Assembly: GCA_905233765.1 (NCBI GenBank)
Contig: CAJOCU010000008.1
Location: 38,978-102,977 of the forward strand
Reading direction: 5' to 3'
Source: an uncultured Bacteroidaceae bacterium
GTDB lineage: Bacteria > Bacteroidota > Bacteroidia > Bacteroidales > Bacteroidaceae
Length of the DNA stretch: 64,000 nucleotides
The number at the start of each line of letters is the position of its first letter. Position 1 is the first letter of the stretch. The notes below the pieces were generated by a model. That model searched no databases. It saw nothing but the letters and a program-made list of their open reading frames with translations, and was not told the DNA's origin. Shown here in pieces: positions 61,665 to 64,000 of the stretch. A program made the translations under genes and the position numbers.

Positions 61665-63350
61665 ATGAGACGAAAACATACCATCATCGTTGTGCTTGTA
61701 GCCGTGGCAGCGGCCATCGCGCTGGTGGCGGGTGGGGTGTGGGGCTACCGGCATGATAGGGCTATGCACGGCGCGCTGATGGAGTTGCAGGCCCGGAATC
61801 AGGTTGACAGTGTGTTCACGAGTGACAGTGCGGCGCTGGCGCTGGTCAGCTACTATGACCATTTCTGGCACCGCGCCAATGACCGGATGCTGGCCTACTA
61901 TCTCCTCGGTCGCGCCCATGCCGACATGGGTGAGGCGCCGCAGGCCATTGAGGACTACCAGACAGCTGTTGAATGTGCCGATACGACAGACAAAAACTGC
62001 GATCTTTATGTTCTCAGTGCTGTGTATGGACAGATGGCAATGATATTTGATGAGCAGAACCTACCTGAGGATGAACTATCAGCACTAAGACATTATAGTC
62101 ACTATTGTTTGTTGAACGGTGATACGATAGCAGCCATTCATGGGTATCTTGGATTAGAACGTCCATATTACCTTCTTAATGACACCAATGCTATTATTCA
62201 AAATGCAGATAGTGTTAGAAAACTACTTCTTTTTTATGGACATCATGACGATGCTGCGAAGGCTTTGTTAATGCCCGCGTATTATTTCGCCGCCAAAGGG
62301 GAACATTATGATGCAAAGGAAGCGATTACAATCATCAAAGAGGAATCTGGATTGTTCAATGACTGCGGATTTCTTATGCCTGGCAATGAGATGTTCTACT
62401 ACACCCTCGGCCTCTATCACGAGGGCGTAGGCCAATTAGATTCAGCCGAATACTACTACCGTCAGCTCCTTCCTGCCAGAGAGTATGAAGCAGCCTACAA
62501 GGGTCTATTATCTGTCTATATCAAACGCGGTATCCCCGACTCCATCGCCAAGTTCGCCCCGCTCTATGCCGATGCAAATGATGCATCTCATGACACCCTG
62601 CGTACAGCTGAGGTTCACAAGACTGCATCTCTTTATAATTATAATCGTCACTTGCGGCAGGTACGGGTGAGCGAGCAAAAAGCTAACAGACGCAAGACAT
62701 TTATATTCCTTCTGTTGATGGCTATCGCCGGTCTATGCGTTTTGGTTGGAATCATCATAAAGAGCAAACGTAAGAAGGAACAAGAATTGTCTTTAATCAT
62801 TGGGCATATTCAAGACGACTTGCGAAATGCTGCAGATAAGTATTCCAAGACTAAAGAGGAGCTACATTTGGCTGAGTCACAGCTACAAGATTATGTCACG
62901 GCCAAACAAGGTGAAATCAAAGAATTGTACGAGCAAAAGCAACAATTGTCGCTACTGTATGAAAGCCTGAAAGCGAAGGATAAAAGAGCCTTATACTATT
63001 CCTGCCGAGCAGTCGTCAGAATTAGATCATTGGCTCACACCAGGAAGACTGTTATGTCAGAAGACGACTGGCAAGAACTAAAGTCCCAGTTCCAAGCATC
63101 CTTCCCGCATTTCTGTCACATGATAGGACAACGCGGAGTTGAGGTAACAGATAATGAATGGAAGGTTTGTATCCTTCTGGATCTCGGTCTCACCACTGAT
63201 GATATCGCAGCACTCATGCAACAGTCTGCACAGAGGATTTCCAATATAAAAGCCCAGACGAACCACCTGCTATTCGATGAACGTGGCGGCTCAGGATTAT
63301 CACAGAACCTACGTTTTGCTATTCATCCAGAAGAAAAACATACCTCTTAA
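61665..63350 (+). CDS. TPR membrane protein with C-terminal helix-turn-helix, putative regulator
   Basis: A 561-residue protein with an N-terminal membrane helix (about 6-26), a periplasmic TPR region (about 30-350; AYYLLGRAHADMGEAPQAIEDYQTA), a second helix (about 347-366), a cytoplasmic coiled coil (about 375-440) and a C-terminal helix-turn-helix-like segment (LLDLGLTTDDIAALMQQSAQRISNIKA, given here by its position near residues 506-532). This layout is typical of Bacteroidota membrane-bound regulators of unknown ligand. The longer frame to 61275 overlaps priA and ignores the promoter, so ATG 61665 is chosen. The first 110 codons are GC-rich while the rest is clearly AT-rich, suggesting a mosaic gene. 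A DUF3244 gene follows. Confidence 0.82.
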   Translation: MRRKHTIIVVLVAVAAAIALVAGGVWGYRHDRAMHGALMELQARNQVDSVFTSDSAALALVSYYDHFWHRANDRMLAYYLLGRAHADMGEAPQAIEDYQTAVECADTTDKNCDLYVLSAVYGQMAMIFDEQNLPEDELSALRHYSHYCLLNGDTIAAIHGYLGLERPYYLLNDTNAIIQNADSVRKLLLFYGHHDDAAKALLMPAYYFAAKGEHYDAKEAITIIKEESGLFNDCGFLMPGNEMFYYTLGLYHEGVGQLDSAEYYYRQLLPAREYEAAYKGLLSVYIKRGIPDSIAKFAPLYADANDASHDTLRTAEVHKTASLYNYNRHLRQVRVSEQKANRRKTFIFLLLMAIAGLCVLVGIIIKSKRKKEQELSLIIGHIQDDLRNAADKYSKTKEELHLAESQLQDYVTAKQGEIKELYEQKQQLSLLYESLKAKDKRALYYSCRAVVRIRSLAHTRKTVMSEDDWQELKSQFQASFPHFCHMIGQRGVEVTDNEWKVCILLDLGLTTDDIAALMQQSAQRISNIKAQTNHLLFDERGGSGLSQNLRFAIHPEEKHTS

Positions 63351-63406
63351 CATCTTGATTAACAAAGTTCATGGCCAAACCTGTGTAAAATTACACACCC
63401 ATTATC

Positions 63407-63438
63407 TTTGACGCAGATAAACATAAGAGTTACCTTTG
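63407..63438 (+). promoter_or_regulatory. Promoter for the DUF3244 gene
   Basis: A -33 TTTG (63407-63410), a 20-base spacer and the -7 box TACCTTTG (63431-63438) give an ideal match; the ATG is 32 bases downstream. Confidence 0.85.
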
Positions 63439-63470
63439 CAGCGATTTTCAAACCCTAAAGGTAACATATT

Positions 63471-63836
63471 ATGTTCAAAAAACTTCTAACCCTTCTCTGC
63501 ATCCTCACGATGCCCGCGTTCATGAACGCAGTCAACGCTCCAGGCGGCCCAATTCCTTTTCAAGCAGGGCGTATCAATCCAACCCATCCGCTCCCTAAGC
63601 CTCACAAATCCCCCGTTCTCGCGCCTACCGTATATATAGACGGTAACGTGCTGACGTTCGAGACGCCGTGTGACGGCTGTCTGTTGCAGTTGGTTGACGA
63701 GAATGATGATGTGGTCTATACCACCATCATCCCTGCTGGAACCACCACACTCGCCCTCCCCTCTGACCTCGAAGGTACGTTCGAGCTACAGATTATCGAC
63801 GGCGAATGGATGTTCTACTCAGACATCGAACTCTAA
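63471..63836 (+). CDS. DUF3244-like small secreted protein
   Basis: A 121-residue exported protein with a signal peptide (about 1-20), a Pro-rich segment (about 25-50) and one small beta-sandwich domain (about 52-121) with the pattern VYIDGNVLTFETPCDGCLLQL and a Gly-Thr-Phe-Glu-Leu-type final strand. It resembles DUF3244, often found beside TPR regulators in Bacteroidales. The function is unknown; it could be the regulated output or a ligand of the upstream membrane regulator. It has its own strong promoter. Confidence 0.75.
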   Translation: MFKKLLTLLCILTMPAFMNAVNAPGGPIPFQAGRINPTHPLPKPHKSPVLAPTVYIDGNVLTFETPCDGCLLQLVDENDDVVYTTIIPAGTTTLALPSDLEGTFELQIIDGEWMFYSDIEL

Positions 63837-63847
63837 ACATCTGATTC

Positions 63848-63887
63848 TTCCCATTCCATCGGCACTTGAATGCCGATGGAATGGGAA
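63848..63887. repeat. Perfect 17-bp inverted repeat after the DUF3244 gene
   Basis: Arms 63848-63864 and 63871-63887 enclose a CTTGAA loop. The hairpin could end transcription, but the 3' flank on the plus strand is A-rich, not T-rich. The last 110 bases of the window after it show no gene I can support. Confidence 0.8.
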
Positions 63888-64000
63888 AAGAATTTGAATA
63901 CTTACTACTCTTATATGTAAATCGTAGAATGATGACAGGATATGCCTTTGAAATCGTACGGGCGTCATATCTACTCAATATAGTTGATCTCTAATTTTAC

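Noticed and set aside
63403..63410. TATCTTTG as a second -7 box before the DUF3244 gene
   Set aside because: Its TTTG is at the exact -33 position (20-base spacer) of the better box at 63431-63438, so it is taken as the -33 element.

Overview
The window is chromosomal DNA of a Bacteroidales bacterium, most likely a Prevotella-like member of the Prevotellaceae. The evidence is the gene content (type IX secretion genes, DUF4954, DUF2795, DUF3098, DUF6057, DUF3244, M60 and DPP IV peptidases), the many Bacteroidota -7 promoter boxes (TAnnTTTG), and the near absence of Shine-Dalgarno sequences. Coding density is high and no gene-free stretch exceeds 300 bases. No phage, plasmid, transposase, rRNA or CRISPR was seen. 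The only RNA gene is one tRNA-Gln.

Layout. 1-7158 (minus): cysE, a THUMP RNA methyltransferase, a DPP IV-type peptidase, purD and a membrane protein, read from a promoter just upstream of cysE. 7236-10844: a U32 enzyme divergent from rnr. 10841-14874 (minus): purE, ispG, cysS and an NlpC/P60 hydrolase. 15034-15597: a phosphopantetheinyl transferase. 15601-19708 (minus): a porin-like protein, a STAS protein, a fused sensor/PP2C phosphatase/RsbW-type kinase, and DUF2795. 20583-22565: DUF4954. 22692-33848: two 1200-residue secreted discoidin paralogues and an M60 metallopeptidase. 33823-37030: a DUF6057 membrane protein and a haem-motif beta-propeller lipoprotein. 37155-39493: a frameshifted CoA-transferase and nagB. 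39555-48066 (minus): an eight-gene run miaB, ftsX, DUF3098, uppP, truB, queA, folK, M16 protease. 48233-52140: tyrS overlapping a secreted GH3 glycosidase. 52395-59534: tRNA-Gln, then porP/gldK/gldL/gldM/gldN and a beta-barrel protein. 59531-63836: priA, a TPR membrane regulator and a DUF3244 protein.

Functional links. The core type IX secretion genes and four probable cargo proteins lie in the same window. The cargo are the two discoidin proteins, the M60 peptidase and the GH3 enzyme, and all four end in a typical C-terminal sorting domain. The discoidin/M60 cluster looks like a glycoprotein-binding and glycoprotein-cleaving surface system, which is an inference.

The most unusual signal is repeat biology. 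Heptanucleotide-phased AT-rich arrays fill most gene gaps and also sit in frame inside purD, the DPP IV gene and cysS. GC-rich palindromes are embedded in frame in several genes. Two of them help form lipoprotein signal peptides. A different 61-bp palindrome sits in priA where the winged-helix domain is expected. I know of no description of the arrays or palindromes as coding inserts, but I could not search for one.
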